Shown: positions 9,698 through 19,598 of the stretch, piece after piece | How positions within the stretch are numbered: position 1 is the first letter of the stretch | Layout of the letters: the number at the start of each line of letters is the position of its first letter | Source of the DNA: Adineta steineri | Lineage: Eukaryota; Rotifera; Eurotatoria; Adinetida; Adinetidae | Direction of reading: 5' to 3' | NCBI GenBank assembly: GCA_905250115.1 | Contig: CAJNOI010000042.1 | Location: 272,020-336,019 of the forward strand | DNA: 64,000 bases | Position numbers and translations under genes: made by a program | The notes under the pieces: model-generated | Databases searched by the model: none | Seen by the model: the letters and a program-made list of their open reading frames with translations, nothing else | What the model was told of the DNA's origin: nothing

Positions 9698-11020
9698 ATG
9701 AACAAGTTTTTATCGATTATTTGTCTTACTCTTTTTATTTCGGCTTCACTAGCTAAAAAAGAAGCTGATTTAAAAGACAAGGTTGTTGAAACAGTATGTT
9801 GTATTTACTCTTCATTTAATTAAATATTCTATTTCTAAAATAGGTAAAAGATGCATATGATGCAGCTGCACCAAAAGTTGCTGAAGGCGCAGAATTTATC
9901 AAAGACAAAGCTGTTGATGGTGCTGCATTTGTAAAAGATAAGGTTGCTGAAGCTTATGATGCCGCTGCACCTAAAGTTGCTGAAGGTGCAGAATTCATCA
10001 AAGACAAAGCTGTTGATGGTGCTACATTTGTAAAAGATAAAGTTGCTGAAGCATATGATGCAGCTGCACCTAAAGTTGCTGATGGTGCTGCATTTGTAAA
10101 AGATAAAGTTGCTGAAGCTTATGATACTATTGCTCCTAAAGTCGCTGAAGGAGCCGAATTTGTGAAAGATAAAGCTGCTGAAGCATATGATGCAGCCTCA
10201 CCCAAAGTTGCTGCAGGTACTGAATATTTGAAAGAAAAAGCCGGTGAATATGCTGAAGTTGGTAAGAAAAATTGATTTATTTATTTTTTCGTTAATATTA
10301 AATTTTTTTTTATTTATAGCTAAAGAAAAATTAGCTAAAGTTGCTGATGATGTTAAAGCTTCAGGTAAAGAGACAAACGAACATTGTTGTTTTCTTTAAT
10401 TTTAATAAAATATATTTTAGCACAAAATTTTGCTGATGAAAGTGTAAAACAAGGACAAAAATTAGGTGAACAAGCTTTTGAAATGGGCAAAGATAAAGGT
10501 TTATATTTATATATTATTATATAATGATTTTATTCTCTATTATTTTCAATAGCTAATGAAGCACTTAAAGCTGGTAAACAAGCTAGTATCGATGCTTATG
10601 AAGCTTCACTTGAATTAGGTGCTGATGGTGTTAAGAAAAGTAAACAATTAGGTAAATTATTTTGTTTACTTTATTTTTATTGGATATTTATTGCTTTTGT
10701 TTTTATTAGCCGAACAAGCAGTTGAATTGAGTCGAGATAAAGGTAGAAATTTTTCTTTTGTATTTTTTATAGGATTATATGTATTTGAATTGTTTTAGCT
10801 AATGAAGCATTAAAAGCTGGCCGACATGCTGGTAAATAATGGATAATACATATTTTGTTTTTTTTCTCATGATTGTTTTCTTATAGGTGAAGATGCACTT
10901 GATGCAGCACAAGAATATGTTAAAGATTCGAAAAAACAAGCAGCTAAAAAAGCAAAAGAAGCTGCTGAAGAAACAAGTGAAGCAGCATTAAAAGCTAAAC
11001 GAAAAGCTACTGAATTATAA
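9698..11020 (+). CDS. Secretory group 3 late embryogenesis abundant (LEA) protein with ATEL C-terminus
   Basis: Eight exons (9698-9793, 9844-10261, 10320-10364, 10421-10498, 10553-10651, 10710-10742, 10799-10831, 10887-11020) encode 311 residues. The start MNKFLSIICLTLFISASLAK is a signal peptide. The mature part consists of Ala/Lys/Glu/Asp repeats such as VAEAYDAAAPKVAEGAEFIK and FVKDKAVDG, typical of 11-mer group 3 LEA proteins, which are disordered in water and become helical on drying. The chain ends KRKATEL. ER-directed LEA proteins of the bdelloid Adineta ricciae carry a signal peptide and an ATEL end that acts as an ER-retention signal, so the same location and a desiccation-protection role are inferred. 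Exons 3-7 are all multiples of three and in phase 1. Repeats within exon 2 (9844-10261) are near-identical at DNA level, which points to recent unit duplication or gene conversion. Confidence 0.9.
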
Positions 11021-11652
11021 ACGGATACATAACAAAATTTGTTGACTCATTCCTTTAACGTATTGTTTAGTTAGTCATGTGTGTCTTATCTTGTCTTTTC
11101 TTTCATACATTTTTGTTTTTTTCTTAATAATAGTTTCTTATTAATCAAGCTGTATATCTGAATTCTTTTGATCATTGCTGTTGAACAAAACCACCTTTAG
11201 AAATTGATATTCATTTTTTCTTGATGTGCTTTCTTGTTATATTTTGTTTCTTAAACTTGAATAAAACCAATAAAGTTTCTTTGAAGAACATACATATACG
11301 AAAGATAATCAAAATTAGTCATCTATATTACGATTTTTGTAAATTTAATCGGAGTTACAAGGAGTGTGGATGTGGGCCTGCTTCTTCTTTACTACACCTT
11401 TACACCCATATCCTATCAAAGATCTGATGATGCTCATTGAATAAAACCAACATAAAAAATGTGGTAAAATGAAGGTTTCACAAGATGGGTTATTTAGAAA
11501 ATATATTTACTCACGTCAATAATTTATTAAATATTGAAATTGATATTTTAAGTTGATTTTAATTACATCTGAACATTAACACAAAGTTTGAGCAGAATTA
11601 TTGTTTTTTATCACGTCTTTTATCTGAAAAAAAGATATTTTTAATTAAACTC
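11021..11652. other. LEA 3' region and flank of the retrotransposon
   Basis: LEA 3' UTR with AATAAA signals near 11259-11264 and further possible signals near 11439. No gene is seen. The sequence AACTC at 11648-11652 is the left target-site duplicate of the LTR element. Confidence 0.5.
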
Positions 11653-11853
11653 TGTTAGAGGGCAGACCTGGATGATATCATATGTAATATGATATCATCT
11701 CAGGTCTCCCTCATCTCTCTTTTTCTTTGTTATTTTAAAGCATATATATATGTACACGATGTACGAAAATAAACAGAAGTTAGATTTAGCGAACTAACAG
11801 GTTCGCACACACCACCACTCTCTCTTTCTCTCTCTATTCTCCTCTCTCTAACA
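11653..11853 (+). repeat. 5' LTR
   Basis: 201 bp, TGTTAGAGGG...CTCTCTAACA. It contains a long near-perfect palindrome (11665-11706), a TATATATA-rich promoter-like stretch (about 11743-11751), an AATAAA signal (11768-11773), and a CT-rich tail. It is short compared with typical animal Ty3/gypsy LTRs. Confidence 0.93.
11665..11706. promoter_or_regulatory. 42-bp palindrome in LTR
   Basis: The arms GACCTG-GATGATATCATAT and ATATGATATCATC-TCAGGTC flank a GTA centre, forming an almost perfect inverted repeat. The same sequence recurs in the 3' LTR at 20245-20286. It could be a regulator-binding site or an RNA hairpin. Confidence 0.8.
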
Positions 11854-11855
11854 AT

Positions 11856-11873
11856 TGGCGACCCTGGACACGA
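11856..11873 (+). promoter_or_regulatory. Putative primer binding site
   Basis: TGGCGACCCTGGACACGA begins 2 nt after the 5' LTR. The leading TGG complements the CCA end of a tRNA. The matching tRNA could not be named with confidence; complementarity may be limited to the first 10-13 nt. Confidence 0.55.
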
Positions 11874-12391
11874 GCCTAACAAGAAAGAAAATAAACAAAC
11901 ACGATTATCGACGTACATATATACATATATATTTTTTTACATTAACATAAGAAAATATATATTATTATACACAAATTTTATCAAATATATTATTACGTTA
12001 CACGCTTCATCAATTACCGTAAATATATATATTTTTTCTCTATCAATTACAATATATTTTTTTTATTTATCATAAACTTAATCGATTATATTATTATTAT
12101 ATCTACGGTGAAGGAGCCTCGAAAATAAAACGAGACTCGAGTTAGTTCAAACTTTGAAGAAATACGATTAACTGTGATTATACAACGAATCTCTGAAGAA
12201 AAAATTCGATATTCAAAGATTAATTAACAAAATTTTCAACAACGGCTCTCGGTACTAGATCATTTATTAAGAAACACCAGAAGAGATTACTTCCACACGC
12301 TCTTATAACTGAATCATCATCTCGAAAACCTCGTGTTAAACGAATTCGTAAATTAACTACAACATTTTTATTTCAATCCTTACGTACTCCA

Positions 12392-13360
12392 ATGGCTGAT
12401 CCAGCAATATTAGCTCGAGCACGGAAAGCAAGATTCGATGATTTAATTAGTTTTTCAGGACATCCATCCGAAGATATTGAACGATTCCTGAAGAGCATCA
12501 AGAATATAACAAAAGCTACGAATGAATCTGAAAATCACGAATTACTTGAAATTGTCCGTGGCAAATTAACACAATCAGCAGGCATATGGTTCGATAATAA
12601 TGAAGCAAAATTTAAAAAATGGTCAGATTTCGAAACAGCATTTCGAAATCGATATATCTCAACAACAATTACTCCGAAGAAGTTCGAACAATTAAAACAA
12701 CGACAACAAAAATCGGATGAAGCAATTATTACATATTGTGATGATATTATTAATTTATGTCGAGAAGTAGATCCAGATATGTCGGATTCAACAATAATTC
12801 AATATTTACTCAGTGGACTTAATTCCAATTTTCGAAAAGAACTTTCTCGTCGTGAATCAGCGATGAATTCATTAGATGAATTTTTAAAGTATGCAAAAAT
12901 CGAACAAGATTTAAATGATACATTCAACAATATGGGTACATTATCAATTAATCCACAACAACCATATTTTGATCATAATTATCAATCGAATTCATCATTA
13001 ACTGCTGCAGTATATCCACGTAAACAAAATTATGAATATACGAAACAGAATGATCGACGACAACAATCAACACGTATACAGAGCTCCGATTCACAGCGGA
13101 ACTCGGGTGCTAGATATACATATCCACCACCATTACTTCCTAATTTAACTGGAAGAAATTTTTCACGACAAAATACATTTAATAAACAATCAAACACATT
13201 TCGAACAACAATAACACCACAGAAGAATCTTATTTGTAGAATTTGTGATCGAACAAATCATCGAACAATTGATTGTTTTTACAAACAATCAAGCGGATGT
13301 TTTAAATGTGGAGGAAACCACATGCTACGTGATTGTAATACATTACCAAATTTTCAATAG
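12392..13360 (+). CDS. gag: Retrotransposon Gag protein
   Basis: 322 residues. The central part (about residues 20-170, DDLISFSGHPSEDIERFLKS ... TPKKFEQLKQRQQ ... YLLSGLNSNFRKEL) matches the Retrotrans_gag capsid family, which forms the particle that packages element RNA. Two zinc knuckles stand near the C-terminus: CRICDRTNHRTIDC (C-x2-C-x4-H-x4-C) and CFKCGGNHMLRDC, which is one residue short between the second Cys and His. The upstream frame is open for about 45 codons before the ATG but has no other ATG. The stop TAG at 13358-13360 lies just after an A AAT TTT heptamer, so the downstream polyprotein is probably made by -1 frameshifting. Confidence 0.92.
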   Translation: MADPAILARARKARFDDLISFSGHPSEDIERFLKSIKNITKATNESENHELLEIVRGKLTQSAGIWFDNNEAKFKKWSDFETAFRNRYISTTITPKKFEQLKQRQQKSDEAIITYCDDIINLCREVDPDMSDSTIIQYLLSGLNSNFRKELSRRESAMNSLDEFLKYAKIEQDLNDTFNNMGTLSINPQQPYFDHNYQSNSSLTAAVYPRKQNYEYTKQNDRRQQSTRIQSSDSQRNSGARYTYPPPLLPNLTGRNFSRQNTFNKQSNTFRTTITPQKNLICRICDRTNHRTIDCFYKQSSGCFKCGGNHMLRDCNTLPNFQ

Positions 13361-16300
13361 CTGGAGCCCTTGATGGTGGTACCTCCAGCAAACCTATTAA
13401 GCCATCAACTTCCCCTGTATATATTAAAACCCTCGTCAACAATCAACCTACACAAGCAATCATCGATACAGGATCTGCTATTTCCATTATTCATTCAAAG
13501 TTTCTTAAAACTATTCAACATAAAAAATTTATTCCAACATCTTATAACTGTCAAACAGCAAATTCAACACCTCTACATTTAGTCGGACAAATTGAATTAG
13601 AGATTAAAATCTCCAACATTAAAACTACCATCGTCACCTATGTAGCAACCAACTTAATTACAACAATTCTTTTAGGTAATGATTGGATTAATTCAAACCA
13701 CATACATCTATTTGGTGATCAGCAACGATTAACAATTCCTGATCAATATAATCGTCCTATTTCTGTCTCATATGTGGAACCCAACGATATAAATTATGCT
13801 GCTACTTTAGTTAATCAAATTACACTTCCACCTTATTCTCAAACATTAGTTGATATTAATTGTCAATTAAAACATGGAGAAGATCTTATATTTGAACCAC
13901 ATGATAATTATATTTCAAAATCTATCTTCATGCCACATACATTAGTAAATATAAAAGATAATCAAACAAAAATATTATTAATTAACGCACAAAATCGTCA
14001 ACAAATATTATCCAAACATACACGAATAGGTACATTTTCTCAACATTCAACGTTATCGATATTTACAACAAGTACTCACACTACCAATCAACAATTCGAT
14101 TCAGAACATGATCATAAAGACCGAAATCTACATTCAGAAAACTCAAGAACTAGAGCTGTCTCCGACACGATAGACAACTCGAACCAGATACAATCAAACA
14201 ATTATTGTTATCGTTGTAAAGAATATTTTTTATCTGGTAATGATTTACAGAAACATCTACGAGCACAATGCTATTCAGATCATATTCGACAACGAATAAT
14301 CGAATTAATTGCTCACATAGAAGATCCAAAACATAAATCAATAATCGAAGATATATTATGGCGAAACAAAATATTATTTGATCCAACACCATCAATTATT
14401 AATATACCTCCACAATCGGCAATCCGAACAGGTGATCATCCTCCAATTTATTCTAAACAATATCCAGTTTCACAGAAAGACCAAGAAATCAAACTTCAAG
14501 AAACACAAAAATTATTAGAACGTGGTCAAATTGAAGAATCAACATCACCATGGTCCTCACCTGTTGTTCTCGTCAAGAAAAAAGACAAAACCATGCGGTT
14601 TTGTATTGATTATCGTCGGTTAAATACAGTCACAATTAAAGATGCATTCCCTCTTCCTCGAATCGACGAAATATTTGATCAATTAACTGATGCAAAGTAT
14701 TATACAAAATTTGATTTTAAATCTGGTTATTTCCAGGTACCTCTCTCCAAGGAGGACCGACCGAAAACGGCTTTCTCAACTCGCGACAATCACTATCAGT
14801 TCACAGTACTTCCACAAGGTATAACAAATGGCCCTGCAACGTTTCAACGAGTAATTAATCAGATATTAGGCCCTACACGATGGAAATATGCATTAGCCTA
14901 TATCGACGATGTTATTATTTACTCCAACACATTTGACGAACACGTATCACATCTCAATGAAATTTGTCAAATATTAAGAAATGCTCGATTTCGATTAAAT
15001 CCTGGAAAATGCGAAGTTGCAAAAACACAAACTGATTATCTTGGACATCATCTTCGAAATGGTGAAATTCGCCCATGTTCAACAAATATACATGGATTAT
15101 TAAATACTAAAGTTCCTGAAACACCAGATGAAGCTTGTAAATTTGTAAAAGGTGCTGAATATTATAGAAAATTCATACCAAACTTTTCACAAGTTGCTGA
15201 ACCACTAAGGAAGTTCGTACCAACTACCAGAACACAACAAAGAAGAGGTCAAAAAACTTTAATTAAATTAACTGATGACGAAATTAAAGCATTTGAACAA
15301 CTCAAACAATTTCTTACAACTGATTTAGTATTACGTCTTCCAAATAATAGATCCCCTTTTAAACTTCAGACAGATGCTTCTGATGAGGGAATCGGTGCAG
15401 TCTTATTACAAATTTATCCAGAAGGAGATAGACCCGTTGCATATCTTTCAAAGAAATTTACTCAAGCACAACGTAGATGGTCTCCGATGGAACAAGAATG
15501 TTATGCATTCATTCATGCATTAGATAAATGGCATAATTATTTAAGTGGAACAAAATTTACATGGGAAACTGATCATAAAGCATTAACACAATTAAATAAA
15601 AAAGCTCAAATCAATAAAAGATGCGAACGATGGAGATTAAAAATTCTTGAATATGAATTTGATGTCAAATACATTCCTGGTTTAGAAAATTCCATGCCTG
15701 ATTATTTATCAAGATCTCCAGTAGAAGATGCTGAAGAAGATCCTGATGAAATATCTCCCACCAATTCAATATCAACTCAAACCGATCCTCAACTTTACAA
15801 TCAATATTCTGCAGTAGTCGCAGCTACAGAAACTCGTTCTTCTAAATTACATAACAAACCACAAGATGATCCTACAAATGCACCAAAATTAGTACCGGAT
15901 TCTCTAACTGAAGAGAATCGAATTATCCCATTTACAACTGAGGATTTGATTCAAGCTCAGCAGGACGATAAATATGCACAAAACATTATTAACAACATTA
16001 AGAAAAATAAAAAATATTACATAGAAAATAATCTATTAATACGTCGACTACATCCTCCAGTTCCTTACGTACCAGAAGGTGAAATTAGAAGATCCATACT
16101 GAAAATTTATCATGACACAGCAGCAAATGGTGCTCACTTTGGAAGAAGTAAAACTGTACACAAAATTAAAACACGATATTTCTGGCCCATGATGTATAAA
16201 GATATTGATAATTATGTTAAATCATGTATCTTATGTGCTCAATATAATCCACGTCGACAAAAAACTCCTGGTAAATTAAGACCAATCAAACCACCAGAAG

Positions 16301-17142
16301 GTGTATGGCAATTAGTCGCTATGGATTTTCATGGACCAATTAATCCAACATCACAACGTGGTAATAAATATATTATATCTCTCACTGATGTCTTATCCAA
16401 ATTTGTTGTTACAAGAGCTGTACGAGATAATTCTGCTCTAACAGCTGTCAGATTTCTTAAAGAAGATGTCATCTCAAAATTTGGTACACCTCGTTGTATT
16501 CTTACTGATAATGGAACGCATTTTACATCTGCACTAACCAATGAATTAATCAAACAAATCGGTGCAACACACCTATATTCAACACCATACCATCCTGAAA
16601 CGAACGGACAAGTAGAAAGATATAATTCAACAATGGATGCAAAAATTGCTGCGCTGTCAAATATACGAAAAACGAATTGGGATGATCAACTACCTTTCGT
16701 CACATTCAACTACAACACATCAATTCATTCATCAAATAAACAAGTACCATTCGAAATGATGTATGGTCGAAAACCGATATTACCATTTGATCATCAAGAT
16801 ACAAACGTTACACTCGATTATGATCCTGAACATGTACAGAAACTCAACAATTACTTATCGACATTAAATGAACAAGCTAGACACAATATTATACTCAATC
16901 AAGAACGTTATAAAGAACGTTACGACAGAAATCGTACTGATCCAACATATGAAATCAACGATTTAGTTCTGGCGAAAACCCTCAACTTTCGATCAAAATT
17001 CGATTTACGATATGAAGGTCCATACCGGATAATAAAGAAAATCACATCCAAAACATTCATCATACAACACATCAAGAAACCTACATTACATCGTCAAGTT
17101 ACAACGGATGTGTTACTACCAGTATTTCAACGTATTAATTAA
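13339..17142 (+). CDS. pol: Retrotransposon polyprotein: protease, C2HC finger, reverse transcriptase, RNase H, integrase
   Basis: The frame is open from 13339 (just after an in-frame TAA) to TAA 17140-17142, about 1267 codons, and overlaps gag by 22 nt in the -1 frame. The start is by frameshift rather than an ATG. In order, it contains an aspartic protease (IIDTGSAISII at 13459-13491, later ILLGNDWI); a C-x2-C-x11-H-x4-C finger (CYRCKEYFLSGNDLQKHL) around 14205-14270; reverse transcriptase (LVKKKDKTMRFCIDYRRLN, LPQGITNGPATFQ, YIDD at 14899-14910); RNase H (QTDASDEGIGAVLL, TDHKAL); integrase HHCC (H...H...CILCAQY) and catalytic region (AMDFHG, TDNGTHF, NGQVERYN); and a GPY/F module (YEGPYRIIKK). 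All catalytic residues looked for are present. Confidence 0.93.
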   Translation, partial: YITKFSIAGALDGGTSSKPIKPSTSPVYIKTLVNNQPTQAIIDTGSAISIIHSKFLKTIQHKKFIPTSYNCQTANSTPLHLVGQIELEIKISNIKTTIVTYVATNLITTILLGNDWINSNHIHLFGDQQRLTIPDQYNRPISVSYVEPNDINYAATLVNQITLPPYSQTLVDINCQLKHGEDLIFEPHDNYISKSIFMPHTLVNIKDNQTKILLINAQNRQQILSKHTRIGTFSQHSTLSIFTTSTHTTNQQFDSEHDHKDRNLHSENSRTRAVSDTIDNSNQIQSNNYCYRCKEYFLSGNDLQKHLRAQCYSDHIRQRIIELIAHIEDPKHKSIIEDILWRNKILFDPTPSIINIPPQSAIRTGDHPPIYSKQYPVSQKDQEIKLQETQKLLERGQIEESTSPWSSPVVLVKKKDKTMRFCIDYRRLNTVTIKDAFPLPRIDEIFDQLTDAKYYTKFDFKSGYFQVPLSKEDRPKTAFSTRDNHYQFTVLPQGITNGPATFQRVINQILGPTRWKYALAYIDDVIIYSNTFDEHVSHLNEICQILRNARFRLNPGKCEVAKTQTDYLGHHLRNGEIRPCSTNIHGLLNTKVPETPDEACKFVKGAEYYRKFIPNFSQVAEPLRKFVPTTRTQQRRGQKTLIKLTDDEIKAFEQLKQFLTTDLVLRLPNNRSPFKLQTDASDEGIGAVLLQIYPEGDRPVAYLSKKFTQAQRRWSPMEQECYAFIHALDKWHNYLSGTKFTWETDHKALTQLNKKAQINKRCERWRLKILEYEFDVKYIPGLENSMPDYLSRSPVEDAEEDPDEISPTNSISTQTDPQLYNQYSAVVAATETRSSKLHNKPQDDPTNAPKLVPDSLTEENRIIPFTTEDLIQAQQDDKYAQNIINNIKKNKKYYIENNLLIRRLHPPVPYVPEGEIRRSILKIYHDTAANGAHFGRSKTVHKIKTRYFWPMMYKDIDNYVKSCILCAQYNPRRQKTPGKLRPIKPPEGVWQLVAMDFHGPINPTSQRGNKYIISLTDVLSKFVVTRAVRDNSALTAVRFLKEDVISKFGTPRCILTDNGTHFTSALTNELIKQIGATHLYSTPYHPETNGQVERYNSTMDAKIAALSNIRKTNWDDQLPFVTFNYNTSIHSSNKQVPFEMMYGRKPILPFDHQDTNVTLDYDPEHVQKLNNYLSTLNEQARHNIILNQERYKERYDRNRTDPTYEINDLVLAKTLNFRSKFDLRYEGPYRIIKKITSKTFIIQHIKKPTLHRQVTTDVLLPVFQRIN
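13348..13354 (+). promoter_or_regulatory. Putative -1 ribosomal frameshift site
   Basis: A AAT TTT in the gag frame fits the X XXY YYZ slippery heptamer. It lies 3 nt before the gag TAG codon, and the pol frame is exactly -1 and open from 13339, so slippage here would fuse gag to protease. A downstream pseudoknot was not worked out. Confidence 0.65.
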
Positions 17143-18032
17143 AATAGAATCTCTACCAAGAGATTCGATCGTTCAACATATATGTCAAAATAAATGAATT
17201 AATTAATTATCATTGAAATGGTGTAATCAAATTTAATTTAGCATAGCACAATCGGGAAGTGTTTTTTCCTCCACTCACTGGTTGTGAAGGGCTACTACAT
17301 TAATTATACTTATTTTTATTTTTTAAATGGTTAATTTATTATACGAAATATTATTTGTTAAATAATTAACATTTATTTTTTCATCAGATTCTCTAATGGC
17401 CATAGAAAATCAAATGGAATACAATTTCGTAATCATATTAATTGACATGATGAACGAAATCTTATGATATGTTGATATATTATGTCATGTTATACATGTA
17501 TCCATCTATATAAATGAATCATACACTAAATCCATGTTTTACATTTTCGTACCAATCCGAAACGAAATTTTCCCCTCCATACTTATAGAAAACAAAATAG
17601 AAAATTCTAGAATCCACATTTTATCTTAGAATAAAATGGATTTCATTTTACTTATTTATTTTTTCCCTTACAAACAAACTTATAAGATGATAAACAATTT
17701 TAGATACAACACGTTGAACAACAATCAAAATTAGTGAATTAATTAATTTAACATTAACAATATTATTGCTGATACACGTGGTGATTTAATTTGGTTATTA
17801 TTCCCCTTGATATTAGTATTCGTACACATGGTAGAATAACATTAATTAATTAATATTATTCATTATATTAAAAGGAAAATATTTCCGGATTCACTTTTCA
17901 GTGAATCGACCGTTAAAGGTAAATCGTTTAAATTAATTTTTATTGTTGATTATTTAGGGTTCATTATTCAAGGTATATATACATATATATATATACACAA
18001 AAAAAAAAAAAAAAGATTTTTATTATATCAAA
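17143..18032. other. Untranslated stretch between pol and ORF3
   Basis: About 890 bp with no coding potential on either strand. A donor-like GTAAATCG (17919) and acceptor-like TTATTTAG (17950-17957) precede ORF3. They suggest that ORF3 is read from a spliced or separate transcript, as for env genes, but this is inference. Confidence 0.5.
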
Positions 18033-19598
18033 ATGTTATCCGAAGAAGAATATCATGAAGCAAAATGGCAATTAGAAAATTTTCCAACAACAATTACAGG
18101 TCAAGCAAGAAGTAGAAAAAGACAACAACTCAAACACATTATTAAAGAATATGAATATTCGATAAAATATCCACCATTCACACCTGCACCTTACTTGATA
18201 TATCATATTAATCGAACAACATCAGATGCAATATTAACACAAATAATAACAGCAGCAAATACAACAACATTTTTTTGTCTTGATACTGAATCTGTTATCG
18301 TACATTATCAACCCAACAAACCCACACTTATACAAATCGAAGCTATTCTACCTCGAAATTATTCGATCGTAATCATTATTGAATGTTGTTATCTCCCTTC
18401 ACGTGATACATTTTCATTTTCATTAATAAAGAAGCTGATGACAACAATTTTTAACAGTAATAATACTATATATGTTTGGGGTGAAGCAGATGAATTATTG
18501 CCATTCAAAAGTTATAATTTATTTGATGATGAACAATTAACACACGTTCAATTTAATAATTTACAACAAGTATTCAAAAATATGTGGAGAGAAAGTCATA
18601 CTCATCAATCATCGAATGATAATCCATCAACTGAATGTATATGCGAACCATGTATCGGTAAATCTCCAAATGAACCTTGGTCAATCCAATGTGCTGTTGC
18701 TCAGAAATTGAATCAATGGCTTGATAAACGTGCAACATTATCTAAATTCGACATTGGCTTAGATCCGGCTTTATCTTCATGTGATCTTGTTCAACAAAAT
18801 GAACGTGAACGTCTAACAAAATACGCCGCATACGACTGTCTTGCCATGCATCAACTTATTATTAAATTAAGAATTATGCCTTATCATTCAACAACAACAA
18901 CTGAACATTCACATGAACATTCACATGAACATTCACATGAAAATTCACATGAACAATTTAATTATGAATTAGAAAATATTTCATCTGATGATGAAAATGA
19001 TTCACCACAACCTCCACCTGCACATGTTCATATTGTTGGTCGTATAAGATACCCACGCGAGTGGGAATCGAGTTTGATCAACGAACAAGTACCTGAACAT
19101 ATACATAATGAACAAGTACATGAACATATACATGATGAACATATACATGAACATATACACGATGAACAAGTACATGAACATATACATGATGAACAACCAC
19201 CATCACCACCACCTCATACTGAATTAACATTAGAAGAACAAGCAAGAAAACGTAGAGAAAATAGAAAACGCACCATCAAACAACGCGTCCGATACTACCG
19301 TAAAGAAATTATTTGTCGTCACTTCAATAGAAGATTTACAATTACAAAAGTGAAAGAAACTCTACGACAACATGGCATTCCATATTCAGCTGTTAACAAA
19401 TCAAAATCTGGATTTACCTTATACATTGGTCTGAAAAAAGCTGATAATATTGATGAACATGAAAGAATTGCCCAACACCTGTTCTCAACACATCATCATC
19501 AACACCATCGTCATCAACAAAATGATCAACAACATCGTCTTCAACAACATCGTCAAAATCGTCATCAACAAAATGATCACCATCAACACCGATATTAA
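18033..19598 (+). CDS. Retrotransposon third ORF: DEDDy 3'-5' exonuclease-like protein with His-rich repeats
   Basis: 521 residues. Residues about 60-275 resemble RNase D-type DEDDy exonucleases: motif I FFCLDTES (D84, E86), motif II YVWGEADEL (D153) and motif III KYAAYDCLA (Y264, D268). A short CxCxxC (ECICEPC) sits between motifs II and III. After a low-complexity part made of HSHE and HEHIHDEQ repeats (18900-19195), a basic region (ARKRRENRKRTIKQRVRYYR) leads into a small alpha/beta domain (FTITKVKETLRQHGIPYSAV ... FTLYIGLKK) and a His/Gln tail. DEDDy-exonuclease third ORFs have been reported in bdelloid LTR retrotransposons; no envelope features (signal peptide, fusion or membrane segments) are seen here. 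Its role in the element's cycle is not known. Strict codon integrity implies selection or very recent insertion. Confidence 0.85.
   Translation: MLSEEEYHEAKWQLENFPTTITGQARSRKRQQLKHIIKEYEYSIKYPPFTPAPYLIYHINRTTSDAILTQIITAANTTTFFCLDTESVIVHYQPNKPTLIQIEAILPRNYSIVIIIECCYLPSRDTFSFSLIKKLMTTIFNSNNTIYVWGEADELLPFKSYNLFDDEQLTHVQFNNLQQVFKNMWRESHTHQSSNDNPSTECICEPCIGKSPNEPWSIQCAVAQKLNQWLDKRATLSKFDIGLDPALSSCDLVQQNERERLTKYAAYDCLAMHQLIIKLRIMPYHSTTTTEHSHEHSHEHSHENSHEQFNYELENISSDDENDSPQPPPAHVHIVGRIRYPREWESSLINEQVPEHIHNEQVHEHIHDEHIHEHIHDEQVHEHIHDEQPPSPPPHTELTLEEQARKRRENRKRTIKQRVRYYRKEIICRHFNRRFTITKVKETLRQHGIPYSAVNKSKSGFTLYIGLKKADNIDEHERIAQHLFSTHHHQHHRHQQNDQQHRLQQHRQNRHQQNDHHQHRY
18900..19195 (+). repeat. Coding microsatellite/minisatellite (His-Glu repeats)
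   Basis: Two clusters of short tandem units inside ORF3: ACATGAACATTC-type units at about 18902-18955 and GAACATATACATGAT-type units at about 19085-19190, encoding HSHE and HEHIHDEQV repeats. Confidence 0.8.

Noticed and set aside
11856..11873. Assigning a named tRNA to the primer binding site
   Set aside because: Reading the complement as a tRNA 3' end does not give a proper T-loop, so complementarity beyond about 10-13 nt is doubtful.
19002..19196. Minus-strand Met/Tyr-rich ORF
   Set aside because: Antisense reading of the His-Glu repeats in retrotransposon ORF3.
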